A stretch of 64,000 nt of DNA from an uncultured Clostridia bacterium. GTDB taxonomy: Bacteria > Bacillota > Clostridia > Christensenellales > UBA1242. Below are positions 35,057 to 42,412 of this stretch, piece by piece (position 1 is the stretch's first letter; every line of letters begins with the position of its first letter). A program made the position numbers and the translations under genes. The stretch lies in the NCBI GenBank assembly GCA_947625515.1, contig CANQOO010000001.1, forward strand, positions 1 to 64,000, in the 5' to 3' direction. Below the pieces are notes generated by a model. It worked only from the letters and a program-made list of their open reading frames with translations, ran no database searches and was not told where the DNA came from.

Positions 35057-35848
35057 ATGAAAAATCTTCTGCTTGTAGATTTTGAAACATTGGCGTGGTC
35101 GATTGGCACTGCCGTGGTTGTTTTTGTGGTGGCGTTTGCACTGGTCGGCATTGTGGCGGCGATTTGGAAATGGGTGTTGGCGTTGCGTTATGTTCGGTTC
35201 AACAAGCAAAAAGTTGCGGTGAACATGACTGGCTCGCAGGTTGCCACAAAAATGCTGGAAGGGTTGGGCCTGACGGATGTGAAGGTTGAGCAGCTTGGCT
35301 GGTTCAAGGCGATATATGTTGGCAACTCATACAGCCCAAGGAAAAAGTCCATTCGGCTGAGGAAGAACATATATGACACAGCAAGTTTGACGGCCGTTGC
35401 CATTGCAGCACAAAAAGTTGCCATCGCTCAGCGGCATCACGAGGGCGACAAAAAAATCGCCGTTCGGGCGGCGTTGTTGAAATTTGGCTATTTCGCTCCA
35501 TTCGCTCTCATTCCGCTCGTTGCCATTGGGGTTCTGCTTGACTTCGTTGTGTGGAATCAAGTCGGCTGGTTCTCAATTGCCTTCACCGTTTTCGCGTTCC
35601 TCTATTTCATTTCTTCATTTGTGGTTGTGATTTTAAACCTCAAAATTGAAAAACGTGCGTGCAAAACCGCACTGGAATTTATGAAGAAAATCAACCTTTT
35701 GGTTGACGACGAACTGGAAGATGCACAAACATTGTATAAAACCTACATCACTGATTATTGGCTGGAATTTATCTATGACATCCTCTACATCATTTGGATG
35801 GTTCTCAAACTTATAACAAAAATTGCAGGCCCACGTTCCAAGAAATGA
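35057..35848 (+). CDS. YugP-like membrane protein without the zinc-protease motif
   Basis: A 263-aa homolog of the YugP/Zn_peptidase_2 family. The conserved skeleton is clear: TGSQVATKMLEGLGLTDVKVE, YSPRKKSIRLRKNIYDTASLTAVAIAA, then membrane helices and LNLKIEKRACKTALEFM. In YugP proteins the AA is followed by HEVGHA, the HExxH zinc site. Here the same place reads QKVAI (residues 119-123), and the VEFDAS-type segment also lost its aspartate. The protein should therefore not be a zinc peptidase. Four hydrophobic segments. GGAGG precedes the ATG. Confidence 0.78.
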   Translation: MKNLLLVDFETLAWSIGTAVVVFVVAFALVGIVAAIWKWVLALRYVRFNKQKVAVNMTGSQVATKMLEGLGLTDVKVEQLGWFKAIYVGNSYSPRKKSIRLRKNIYDTASLTAVAIAAQKVAIAQRHHEGDKKIAVRAALLKFGYFAPFALIPLVAIGVLLDFVVWNQVGWFSIAFTVFAFLYFISSFVVVILNLKIEKRACKTALEFMKKINLLVDDELEDAQTLYKTYITDYWLEFIYDILYIIWMVLKLITKIAGPRSKK

Positions 35849-35917
35849 CAGCATAATACGGAATATTTCAAGCCAAACTCACAAAAACCACGTTCTTTTT
35901 ACAAAAAACATTAAAAA

Positions 35918-35946
35918 AAACACTTCAATCGAAGTGCTTTTTTATT
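35918..35946 (+). terminator. terminator after the YugP-like gene
   Basis: CACTTC and GAAGTG pair around AATC with A8 before and T6 after. Confidence 0.82.
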
Positions 35947-35978
35947 TTACAGTCACAAATTTGTCTTCTGAGCAAAGT

Positions 35979-36024
35979 GCATTTGCGATGCAAATCTCTC
36001 TCAATGGGTCATCTTGACAGGGAG
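35979..36024 (+). repeat. copy 2 of the dispersed 46-nt intergenic repeat
   Basis: Begins GCATTTGCGATGCAAATC; 37 of 46 positions match 4746-4791. It lies just after the terminator of the YugP-like gene, in the same orientation. Confidence 0.5.
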
Positions 36025-36147
36025 TAGAATTTCAATTTTTATGGTCACATTTTTTTAATTGGTCATTTTTTAGGTCATAGAATTCTAATTTGTCACGATG
36101 TTTAGCTAATTTTTTGTCAAAATTTTCCGCAATTTGTCTGTCAAATC

Positions 36148-37101
36148 TCAGACGGCGGAAGCCATGTAAGTTGCCATATCAGCATAGTATGATTCAATAA
36201 AAGCTTCGTCACCCTCAGTGAATGTGGTTTCGCTTGTGAATGTGTCTCTGCCAATTTTATGTGCGGCGTTAATGACTTGATTTGCTTTTTCCACCAATTT
36301 TGCATCGTTGAAATCTGCCTTAGTGGAAACTGTCTTTTTGTGCTTCACAGCATCAAGTTCAAGTACGTCCATTCTTTCCACTTCGCTTGCTGCGGAAACG
36401 TTGGCAACAGGTGTTCTAAGGTTTCCTGCACGTGAATAGAGGTTGGCTGCCGCATAGTAAGGGCCTTTGTTGTCAGACTTCGCATTGAAGTAATAAACAT
36501 CGTTGGATGGATTTTTCTCAAGGTCAGAGCCGGAATAATAGATGCAAAGTTCAGCTTCCCAATCCTTGTCACTTGCGGCAATGATTTTCATGTCGGTTTG
36601 CTGACTGTATGTTGCACCATCACCGACAATCATACTTGCGTGGAAAGTTGTTCCATCAAATGTGTATCTGAAATGTAATTCCACATTGTTTTTTTGAGGC
36701 TGTCCAGGATTTTGCACTTGGCCGGAAATAACATAATTTGTGTTTGCATTGTAGATGGCTTTTCCATTTTCGTCAAGAGCCACCATAGCTCTCGCCATAA
36801 AAAATGGCATTGCAGTCCAGGAGCCAAGATCTGGCACTCCTTCAATTGTTGTTGGGATGTTGCCGTAACTCAGGTCAATTTTGTCATCCGCGAATGTCTC
36901 CTCGCTTTCTGCGGATGCTTCGGTGCCGTCTGCCTGCTCTCTGGAAACTATTCCAAGGTCATAGCAAACATTGTTGACAAGTTGATGAGCGGTCAGTTTC
37001 TCGCCGCCGCGTGTCAGGAAAAATAGGCCGCAGAAAACCGCACATCCAACCGTGACCAAAACCAGATATACTGACAACACGACCTTCCAAACATTTTTCA
37101 T
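36148..37101 (-). CDS. membrane-anchored paralog of the 21599 lipoprotein, poly-C promoter
   Basis: A 317-aa extracellular protein with an N-terminal signal/anchor (VVLSVYLVLVTVGCAVFCGLFF). A cysteine lies in TVGC, but the lipobox is less clear than in the paralog. The region KLTAHQLVNNVCYDLGIVS matches LTDAEAKVLVNDACVDLGI of the lipoprotein at 21599-22498. The rest is beta-rich and without known motifs (HFRYTFDGTTFHASMIVGDG, NDVYYFNAKSDNKGPYYAAA). AAGGAG lies before the ATG. Promoter with ten C residues, as in the paralog: likely a phase-variable surface protein family. Confidence 0.75.
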   Translation of the reverse strand: MKNVWKVVLSVYLVLVTVGCAVFCGLFFLTRGGEKLTAHQLVNNVCYDLGIVSREQADGTEASAESEETFADDKIDLSYGNIPTTIEGVPDLGSWTAMPFFMARAMVALDENGKAIYNANTNYVISGQVQNPGQPQKNNVELHFRYTFDGTTFHASMIVGDGATYSQQTDMKIIAASDKDWEAELCIYYSGSDLEKNPSNDVYYFNAKSDNKGPYYAAANLYSRAGNLRTPVANVSAASEVERMDVLELDAVKHKKTVSTKADFNDAKLVEKANQVINAAHKIGRDTFTSETTFTEGDEAFIESYYADMATYMASAV

Positions 37102-37157
37102 TTTTTTTCTCTCCTTCTTTTGAAAATTTCCTAAGAATAAATTCTTAAGTTGTCCAC

Positions 37158-37189
37158 ATTATACTGCTTCGGGGGGGGGGCTTTGTCAA
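37158..37189 (-). promoter_or_regulatory. promoter with C10 tract in the spacer, candidate phase-variable
   Basis: Minus-strand TTGACA (37184-37189) and TATAAT (37158-37163) are separated by 20 nt containing ten C. The flank after the -10 (ATGTGGACAA) is identical to that of the 22521 promoter, so the two are homologous. Confidence 0.75.
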
Positions 37190-37379
37190 GCCTTTTTAGC
37201 AAAAAAATAAAAAATTATTAAAATTTTTTCAAACAAATTTTTTTGCACAATTGTTCGCACAGAAATTTTTTCTACAAAAACCTTAATAATATTATTTAGT
37301 TTTATCTTATATGAATCTTAATTAAAATAAGATTTTTTTGCCGTTTTGAGCAAAATTTTCGTATAATGCCAGGATAAAA

Positions 37380-37529
37380 ATGCAAAATTTTTCACTTAAT
37401 GCACAAAATAAGCCCATGAAGAAGAAAAAGAAAAAGTCCACTTTCGTGGACAAGAATGACCCGCTGGGGGCTTACACTGGCACTCCCACAGTTGGAGAAG
37501 TGCCGGTGCAAGATGCGGATGATTTGTGA
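37380..37529 (+). CDS. small conserved protein ending PVQDADDL, 49 aa
   Basis: Starts MQNFSLNAQNKPMKKKKKKS and continues TFVDKNDPLGAYTGTPTVGE to the C-terminal PVQDADDL. Tiny proteins with a lysine run, DPLGxYTGxP and PVQDADDL are conserved in Clostridia as far as I recall; function unknown. AGGA is 6 bases before the ATG and a TATAAT box (37362-37367) with an 18-nt spacer to TTGCCG lies upstream. An internal ATG at 37416 is the alternative start and would leave 37 aa. Confidence 0.7.
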   Translation: MQNFSLNAQNKPMKKKKKKSTFVDKNDPLGAYTGTPTVGEVPVQDADDL

Positions 37530-37720
37530 TTTTCTTTGTGTTTTTTTAATTCACATTGATTCTTAATGCAATTTAAACTACGCAATTTGCAACTTCTTTT
37601 GTGAGGTCTTGCAAATTTTCTTGCAATTTTTATTATGTTTTTGCAGTTTTTCTGCGATGTTATATTATGTTTTCGCAGTTTTCTTGCAATGTCCGTGGGA
37701 TTTTGTAAATTTTCTTGCAA

Positions 37721-38218
37721 TTATTTTGTTTTTACTTTTACTTTTGCTTTTGCAGATTTGTTGCTGAAATCTTTTTCATTGTTTTTAATTTCGTAGCAAA
37801 GATGTTGAAGCATCAAGTCAAGTGGTTCATTGTTTGGTCTTGATGGGTCCAGAGTTCTTTTTATGCTGATATTGTTTGTCCCCAAAGCTGATGCCGCGAA
37901 GCTTGCAAGAGGCGTGTCCATTGATGCAGAAAGTTTGGACGGCGTGTCCAGGCGTCTGCCTTCAAGGGCATAGACAAATTTGTTCAAGATTGGCATTGCC
38001 TCTTCGTGATGTTTCTCATAAAGTTTTTGAAGATTGACAGGTTTGCCGCCTTCCTCTGCGGAGGCCTTAATTGTTTCATGCAAATCTTTCAAGAATGGGG
38101 CAACCATTTTGTAGCCCTCAACCGGGGTGAGTTTCAACCCCTCCACTGCATAATTCAGGGCTTTGTTCACGCCCAGTGCAGCATTTTCAGCAAGAATGTT
38201 TTTGTTATTTTTTTCCAT
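37721..38218 (-). CDS. protein of unknown function, 165 aa
   Basis: A soluble helical protein (MEKNNKNILAENAALGVNKA, PFLKDLHETIKASAEEGGKP) with a lysine-rich C-terminus (KSAKAKVKVKTK). No signal or membrane segment. AAAGGAG precedes the ATG and a consensus promoter lies upstream. Not recognised. Confidence 0.68.
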   Translation of the reverse strand: MEKNNKNILAENAALGVNKALNYAVEGLKLTPVEGYKMVAPFLKDLHETIKASAEEGGKPVNLQKLYEKHHEEAMPILNKFVYALEGRRLDTPSKLSASMDTPLASFAASALGTNNISIKRTLDPSRPNNEPLDLMLQHLCYEIKNNEKDFSNKSAKAKVKVKTK

Positions 38219-38250
38219 TTTTTTTGACTCCTTTCAAAAGTTTCAAGGGG

Positions 38251-38279
38251 ATTATAACCCATAAATTTTGCTTTGTCAA
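38251..38279 (-). promoter_or_regulatory. promoter of the 165-aa unknown gene
   Basis: Minus-strand TTGACA (38274-38279), 17-nt spacer, TATAAT (38251-38256). Perfect consensus. The stretch from here to 38501 is T-rich with repeated GTTTTT motifs and holds no gene. Confidence 0.8.
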
Positions 38280-38514
38280 TAGTGTTTTTAAAAAAAATCG
38301 CTTAATTTTTGCTGTTTTTCGCACATTTTGCCACATTTTTGCGTGTTTTTGCCATTTCTGGCGATGTTTATGCAAAGTTTTTTAATTTTTCTGGGTTTTG
38401 CAAGATTTGCCACATTTGGCGGGGTTTTTATGATTTTGGCAGCGTTTGAAGATTTTGTAGCGTTTTTGCAAAATATTTTTGTTTTTTGCAAGAATTTTTG
38501 ATATAATCTTTGCC

Positions 38515-39372
38515 ATGAAAGAACTTTCGCGTGTGCAGATGATTGAAAGAAGTCTGATGAAAAAATTTCGAAAGGAAATTTGGACAAAATTCATTCTTGC
38601 ACTTAAAAGATATAACCTTGTGGAGGACGGCGACCGAATTGCTGTCTGTGTTTCGGGCGGGAAAGACAGTTTTTTGCTGGCGAAATTGATGCAGATGCTG
38701 CAAAAGTTCAGCGAAACGAAGTTTGAATTGATTTTTCTTTGCATGGACCCCGGCTATTCGCCCGAAAATTGCCAAAAAATTGAGCAAAACGCACAATTAT
38801 TGGAAATTCCGCTGCAAATTTTTGAAACAAACATCTTTGACAGCGTTGTGAATGTCCAAAAGAATCCTTGCTATCTCTGTGCCCGCATGAGGAGAGGATA
38901 TCTATACAGCGAGGCTCAAAAACGCGGTTGCAACAAAATTGCCCTGGCACATCATTTTTCGGACGTTATTGAGACCACACTGATGGGCATGCTGTATGGG
39001 GCTCAAATTCAGGCTATGCCTCCAAAACTTGTTTCAAAAAATTTTGACGGCATGACGCTGATTCGCCCGCTGTTTTGCGTACATTTGAAGGATATCATTG
39101 CTTGGACAAAATATAATGACCTCCAATTCATCAACTGTGCTTGCCGCTTCACCGAAAGTTGTTCAAGCGGGGGCAAGGAAAGTGAAAGTGCAAGATTGCA
39201 AACGCGGCTGCTTATTGAGCAGCTCTCAAAACAAATTCCTGAGGTGGAGGAGCATATTTTCAAAAGCATACACAACGTCCAGCTGGACACCCTGCTTGGG
39301 GTGAAATATGAGGGCGAGGATTTTGACTTCAATCAACTTTTTCAAGAGCGAAACAAGAAAAAGAAAAAATAA
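38515..39372 (+). CDS. TtcA/TilS-type tRNA-modifying ATP pyrophosphatase
   Basis: A 285-aa N-type ATP pyrophosphatase. The PP-loop AVCVSGGKDSFLLA is at ~43-56, then NPCYLCARMRRGYLY (CxxC), ALAHHFSDVIETTLMGMLYG, and CACRF followed by CSSGG. Cysteine spacing resembles TtcA-like 2-thiolation enzymes, which insert sulfur into tRNA via an iron-sulfur cluster; the exact tRNA position cannot be read. The ATG has no ribosome binding site, and TATAAT (38502-38507) ends 7 bases before it, so the mRNA is probably leaderless. Confidence 0.85.
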   Translation: MKELSRVQMIERSLMKKFRKEIWTKFILALKRYNLVEDGDRIAVCVSGGKDSFLLAKLMQMLQKFSETKFELIFLCMDPGYSPENCQKIEQNAQLLEIPLQIFETNIFDSVVNVQKNPCYLCARMRRGYLYSEAQKRGCNKIALAHHFSDVIETTLMGMLYGAQIQAMPPKLVSKNFDGMTLIRPLFCVHLKDIIAWTKYNDLQFINCACRFTESCSSGGKESESARLQTRLLIEQLSKQIPEVEEHIFKSIHNVQLDTLLGVKYEGEDFDFNQLFQERNKKKKK

Positions 39373-39635
39373 AAGCACAAAGAATGTGCAAAAGCATGCA
39401 CAAAAAATACGCAAAAACACGGCAAATTTGATGTAAGAACAAAAAACACAGAAAAAGCATAAGATGCGAATAGGAAAAATGCAAAATGCGGCAAATTTGA
39501 AATAAAATGTGCAAAGTTCGCAAAAATTTAAGAATCTAAAAGTGCAAATAAGCCAAGAATGGGCAAAAACATGGAAAATTTGATATAAATATAAAGAGAC
39601 AAATATTAAAACTTATTAAAAATGAATAAAATGAC
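39373..39635. repeat. A-rich spacer with imperfect repeats, no gene
   Basis: About 260 A-rich bases with imperfect repetitions of ACGGCAAATTTGATGT-like segments (near 39419, 39485 and 39570). No ORF with a ribosome binding site on either strand. Confidence 0.4.
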
Positions 39636-39664
39636 AAAAAAGAGCGATTTTTCGCCCTTTTTTG
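39636..39664. terminator. hairpin terminator between converging genes
   Basis: AAAAAAGAGCGA and TCGCCCTTTTTT pair around TTTT with one mismatch. A and T runs on both sides suit termination of both the TtcA-like gene and the minus-strand YjzC-like gene. Confidence 0.65.
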
Positions 39665-39729
39665 AATTTTTTATTTGTTTTTTTTGTTTATTGCCCTTAT
39701 TTCTCTAAATTGATTTTCGTAATTTTTTC

Positions 39730-39921
39730 CTATTTATTTCTTTGTGACTTATCTTTGGTCATGTCCATCACCCAATATGCACCCTCGTGCTGAGTTGGTG
39801 GAAATCTGTCACCCTTTTCAAGATAAGTTGTGTCCTCGTCGTGGCTTTTGCCATTTTTGTCGTAGGCCTTATACCTGCAACTCATTGGGGCTTCTTGCCC
39901 AGAACGGAATTTTTGTTCCAT
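39730..39921 (-). CDS. YjzC-like small protein
   Basis: A 63-aa protein with FRSGQEAP at the start and YLEKGDRFPPTQHEGAYWVM near the end, the pattern of the YjzC family of small Firmicute proteins of unknown function. It has a good ribosome binding site (AGGAG). It lies alone between the TtcA-like gene and thyX. Confidence 0.75.
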   Translation of the reverse strand: MEQKFRSGQEAPMSCRYKAYDKNGKSHDEDTTYLEKGDRFPPTQHEGAYWVMDMTKDKSQRNK

Positions 39922-40106
39922 TATTTTTTTTCTCCTTTTTCTGTGTGAAAAATTTTTTGGAAAGTGGCCATTTTCCTATTGTTATTGTGTGCAAACTTGC
40001 AAAAAATAACCAAAAAACCGCAAAAAATGGCAAATTTTTTAAACATATTGACAAAGCAATTTAAACAGGTTATAATCTCATTGAAACTTATGCAAGGAGA
40101 AAAATT

Positions 40107-41282
40107 ATGCAAGTGAAAATCATCGCGGGGACGAAACTTGGTCACGTCCCAACAAAAGCAGAACTGGACCATTTTGGCGGGCTGATGGCAGGGGTGTGCT
40201 ATCTGCCAAATGATGTCGCAACGCTGCTTAACGAGCCTGAGGAAAAGACGGCACGGCGTGTGAACACCATCAAGCAGAGCGGCCATCACAGTCCGTTTGG
40301 TCACACGTCATTCACATTGGAGTTTGACGACGTCCCAAAAATTGTTGCCATGGCTCTCAACAACGAACAGGACTATGTGACATGTGAAAAATCAGCAAGA
40401 TACAAACGCATGGCTCTGCCACAGGACGAGCAGGAAAAATACAATAAGTGGCTGGAAATTTTTGAGGGCTTAATTTCGCTGGAATACAAAGAAAAATGCC
40501 CGCAATTTTTCACGGACTTGAAAATCACAAAGCTGGCACAAGAGAACGCACGCTATTTGACTTCGGTCTTTACGCCGACCTCAATGGCTTACACGCTGGA
40601 CTATCGCCAACTTAACGTCTTGCACGCACTTTTTGACAAGGAAGTGGGCATTTTAAAGACGGAAAATCATCCTTTTGCTGTGAAATTTGCGGAAAATTTG
40701 GCAGAACTGAATACCGCTCTCAAGGGTTTGGGGTATTGGGATGAAAAACTTGCGGCAAATACAAAGGACCGCAGTTTGTCGCTCATTCATCGCGGCAGAC
40801 CGATTGTGGAGCAGTTTGGCGATGTCTATGCCACAACCTATCTTGGCTCGTTTGCCCAGTTTGCACAGGCGCAGAGGCACCGCACGCTCAGTTATTCCAT
40901 GCAACTTCTGGACGAGCCGCAGTTTTTTGTGCCACCAATTCTTGAAAAATATCCAAATTTGGTTGAAGAGTGGAAAAAAGACTGCCTAAGCCTCGCCGAC
41001 CACTTCCCGCAGGGCATGTTGGTGAAAATCAACGAGATGGGCACATTGAAGAACTTTATTCTTAAAACAAAAGAGCGTCAATGCACCATGGCTCAACTTG
41101 AAATCAACAATCAAACAACTGCGACCGGCAAAAAAATGCAGCAAGCACTTGCCAAACAAGATCATCCGGCAGCCGCTGAACTTGAGCCATACACGCACGG
41201 CTCCCGCTGCACATTCCCGGATTTTCATTGCGAGAAGCCTTGTGGCTTCAAAGATGGTGTGACGGGCGAGAGAACAATTTGA
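40107..41282 (+). CDS. thyX: FAD-dependent thymidylate synthase, long form
   Basis: Makes dTMP from dUMP with FAD and methylene-tetrahydrofolate. The signature RHRxxS is present as QRHRTLSYS (~residues 256-261), and LKTKERQCTMAQLEI is the substrate-binding C-terminal region. At 391 aa it is longer than most ThyX (about 220-260). Its N-terminal half has SGHHSPFGHTSFTLEF and CEKSARYKR, which look like a second, degenerate ThyX unit, so this may be a fused tandem form. AAGGAG precedes the ATG. Confidence 0.92.
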   Translation: MQVKIIAGTKLGHVPTKAELDHFGGLMAGVCYLPNDVATLLNEPEEKTARRVNTIKQSGHHSPFGHTSFTLEFDDVPKIVAMALNNEQDYVTCEKSARYKRMALPQDEQEKYNKWLEIFEGLISLEYKEKCPQFFTDLKITKLAQENARYLTSVFTPTSMAYTLDYRQLNVLHALFDKEVGILKTENHPFAVKFAENLAELNTALKGLGYWDEKLAANTKDRSLSLIHRGRPIVEQFGDVYATTYLGSFAQFAQAQRHRTLSYSMQLLDEPQFFVPPILEKYPNLVEEWKKDCLSLADHFPQGMLVKINEMGTLKNFILKTKERQCTMAQLEINNQTTATGKKMQQALAKQDHPAAAELEPYTHGSRCTFPDFHCEKPCGFKDGVTGERTI

Positions 41283-41379
41283 ATGTGAAACAAATCGGCA
41301 ATCAATCCTGAAAAGTATAATAAAAAAGCGAAAATTTAAGAAAAAATCAAAAAAAATTAAAAATTTTTTTAAAAAATGC

Positions 41380-41411
41380 TTGACAAATCCCCCCCCCACG
41401 CGTGTTATGAT
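41380..41411 (+). promoter_or_regulatory. promoter with C9 tract in the spacer, candidate phase-variable
   Basis: TTGACA (41380-41385) and TATGAT (41406-41411) are 20 nt apart with nine C in between. Same architecture and same spacing as the 22521 and 37158 promoters. Confidence 0.75.
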
Positions 41412-41433
41412 AAGGGTATCATAGGAGGGAATT

Positions 41434-42009
41434 ATGAGAAAATATGAAATTATGACAAAATATAGCCTTGAGAAAGCAGATCGTGAATTTGTAAAGGATT
41501 TTACATCTGCTGTAGTTGATGGAAAATACACCTGTAAAAATCTAAGAACTGGGGAGATTTGTGAACATAGATTTAATAAAATGGATGTTGGTTATCGTGG
41601 CAATATCCTCGCTGGATGTGTTGCCGTTGTCGAAATCGATGAGGGAGAATGGGGATTATTCAACCCATCAACCGACTCTCTTTTTTCTGCAAGATTTCCA
41701 GACTCACATTTTACACTTGGTGATGTTTTTAAAATATTCCCTGAAGAATTTACACTACTCCCAACCACATTCTTCAGAGTTAAGGAAAATGTTGAAGCCT
41801 GTTTAGATGGCATAGCTGAAGGCATTAAGCATTTGTGCACATATAAAGGATCTACAGAAGAAGCAGAAGAATATGCAAAACAAATTTATGATATGGTTTC
41901 AGGCAAAATTGAGAACGAAAAGAAAGCTATTGAAATAGAAGATAAGGAAAAGACACAAATTGGAGAAAAAGCTGCAGCAGACATCAAAAACTTAGGGGGA
42001 AAATTGTAA
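41434..42009 (+). CDS. protein of unknown function under a poly-C promoter, 191 aa
   Basis: Not recognised. A soluble protein. The N-terminal two thirds has beta character (GKYTCKNLRTGEICEHRF, AVVEIDEGEWGLFNPSTDSL) and the C-terminal third is a charged helix (ENEKKAIEIEDKEKTQ). Codon use is noticeably more A/T-ending than in neighbouring core genes, a hint of recent acquisition. AGGAGGG precedes the ATG. The stop overlaps the next small ORF (TAATG). Confidence 0.65.
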   Translation: MRKYEIMTKYSLEKADREFVKDFTSAVVDGKYTCKNLRTGEICEHRFNKMDVGYRGNILAGCVAVVEIDEGEWGLFNPSTDSLFSARFPDSHFTLGDVFKIFPEEFTLLPTTFFRVKENVEACLDGIAEGIKHLCTYKGSTEEAEEYAKQIYDMVSGKIENEKKAIEIEDKEKTQIGEKAAADIKNLGGKL

Positions 42010-42089
42010 TGACAAAGAAAGAATTTGACAAATGGGTTGACGAGATGTTTGAAGAACTTAAAAAACAACTTTATAGCAAAAAAAATTAA
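42009..42089 (+). CDS. 26-aa peptide gene coupled to the 191-aa gene
   Basis: Reads MTKKEFDKWVDEMFEEL and then KKQLYSKKN: an amphipathic charged helix. Its ATG overlaps the stop of the 191-aa gene (TAATG), after GGGGG at 8 bases, so translation would be coupled. It is followed at once by a terminator. Too short to classify; it could be a partner peptide. Confidence 0.5.
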   Translation: MTKKEFDKWVDEMFEELKKQLYSKKN

Positions 42090-42116
42090 AAGCATATCAC
42101 CTCGATATGCTTTTTT
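42089..42116. terminator. bidirectional terminator
   Basis: AAAGCATATC and GATATGCTTT pair around ACCTC, with A before and T6 after. It serves the plus-strand 41434-42089 pair and, read backwards, the minus-strand GGGtGRT transcript with its tail copies. Confidence 0.88.
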
Positions 42117-42129
42117 CTTTTCATCTTCC

Positions 42130-42255
42130 CTACAGCCCTAACTTGACATCCAGCCCGCCGTGTCCGGCATCAATAACATTCGCCAAACTTACTGCAACTG
42201 CCAAACTCACTGTAGCACCAACCATCGGGTTGTTGCCCATTCCAATATTTGTCAT
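42130..42255 (-). CDS. second tail-copy mini-ORF of the GGGtGRT gene (41 aa)
   Basis: Starts MTNIGMGNNPMVGATVSLAV and repeats the C-terminus of the GGGtGRT protein for 24 residues. It then ends with a different tail (NVIDAGHGGLDVKLGL). Compared with the parent gene the shared codons differ only synonymously apart from the second and third residues. The ATG lies in a CATATGTCC/GGACATATG hairpin and AAGG precedes it. Whether it is translated is unknown; it may be a duplicated remnant. Confidence 0.5.
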   Translation of the reverse strand: MTNIGMGNNPMVGATVSLAVAVSLANVIDAGHGGLDVKLGL

Positions 42256-42283
42256 ATGTCCTTCACTTCGTTATGGACATATG
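42253..42283 (-). promoter_or_regulatory. hairpin over the start codon of tail copy 2
   Basis: CATATGTCC (42253-42261) and GGACATATG (42275-42283) form a perfect 9-bp stem with a 13-nt loop. On the minus strand the start ATG is in the 3' arm and the GAAGTGAAGG purine tract spans loop and stem, so the fold would mask the start. Confidence 0.55.
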
Positions 42284-42292
42284 GGCTTCATC

Positions 42293-42376
42293 TCACTTTT
42301 TCGCCAACGAAACTGCCACAGCGAGTGAAACTATTGCACCAACCATTGGGTTGTTGCCCATTCCTATATTTGTCAT
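42293..42376 (-). CDS. first tail-copy mini-ORF of the GGGtGRT gene (27 aa)
   Basis: MTNIGMGNNPMVGAIVSLAV followed by AVSLAKK and a stop: the last 25 residues of the GGGtGRT protein with one change (T to I). Two serine codons switched between the AGT and TCA/TCG families while serine was kept, which needs two base changes each and argues for selection on the peptide or origin from a diverged homolog. The ATG is in a hairpin identical in its stem to that of the other copy. The period to parent and to copy 2 is about 120 nt. Confidence 0.5.
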   Translation of the reverse strand: MTNIGMGNNPMVGAIVSLAVAVSLAKK

Positions 42377-42404
42377 ATGTCCTTCACTTCGTTCCGGACA
42401 TATG
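42374..42404 (-). promoter_or_regulatory. hairpin over the start codon of tail copy 1
   Basis: CATATGTCC (42374-42382) and GGACATATG (42396-42404) with a 13-nt loop, the same stem as at 42253-42283. It lies 9 bases after the stop of the GGGtGRT gene. Confidence 0.55.
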
Positions 42405-42412
42405 GACTTCAC

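Noticed and set aside
37472..37720. 82-codon minus-strand frame (rich in N, K, C)
   Set aside because: Overlaps the well-supported 49-aa plus-strand gene and a low-complexity T-rich repeat; no ribosome binding site.
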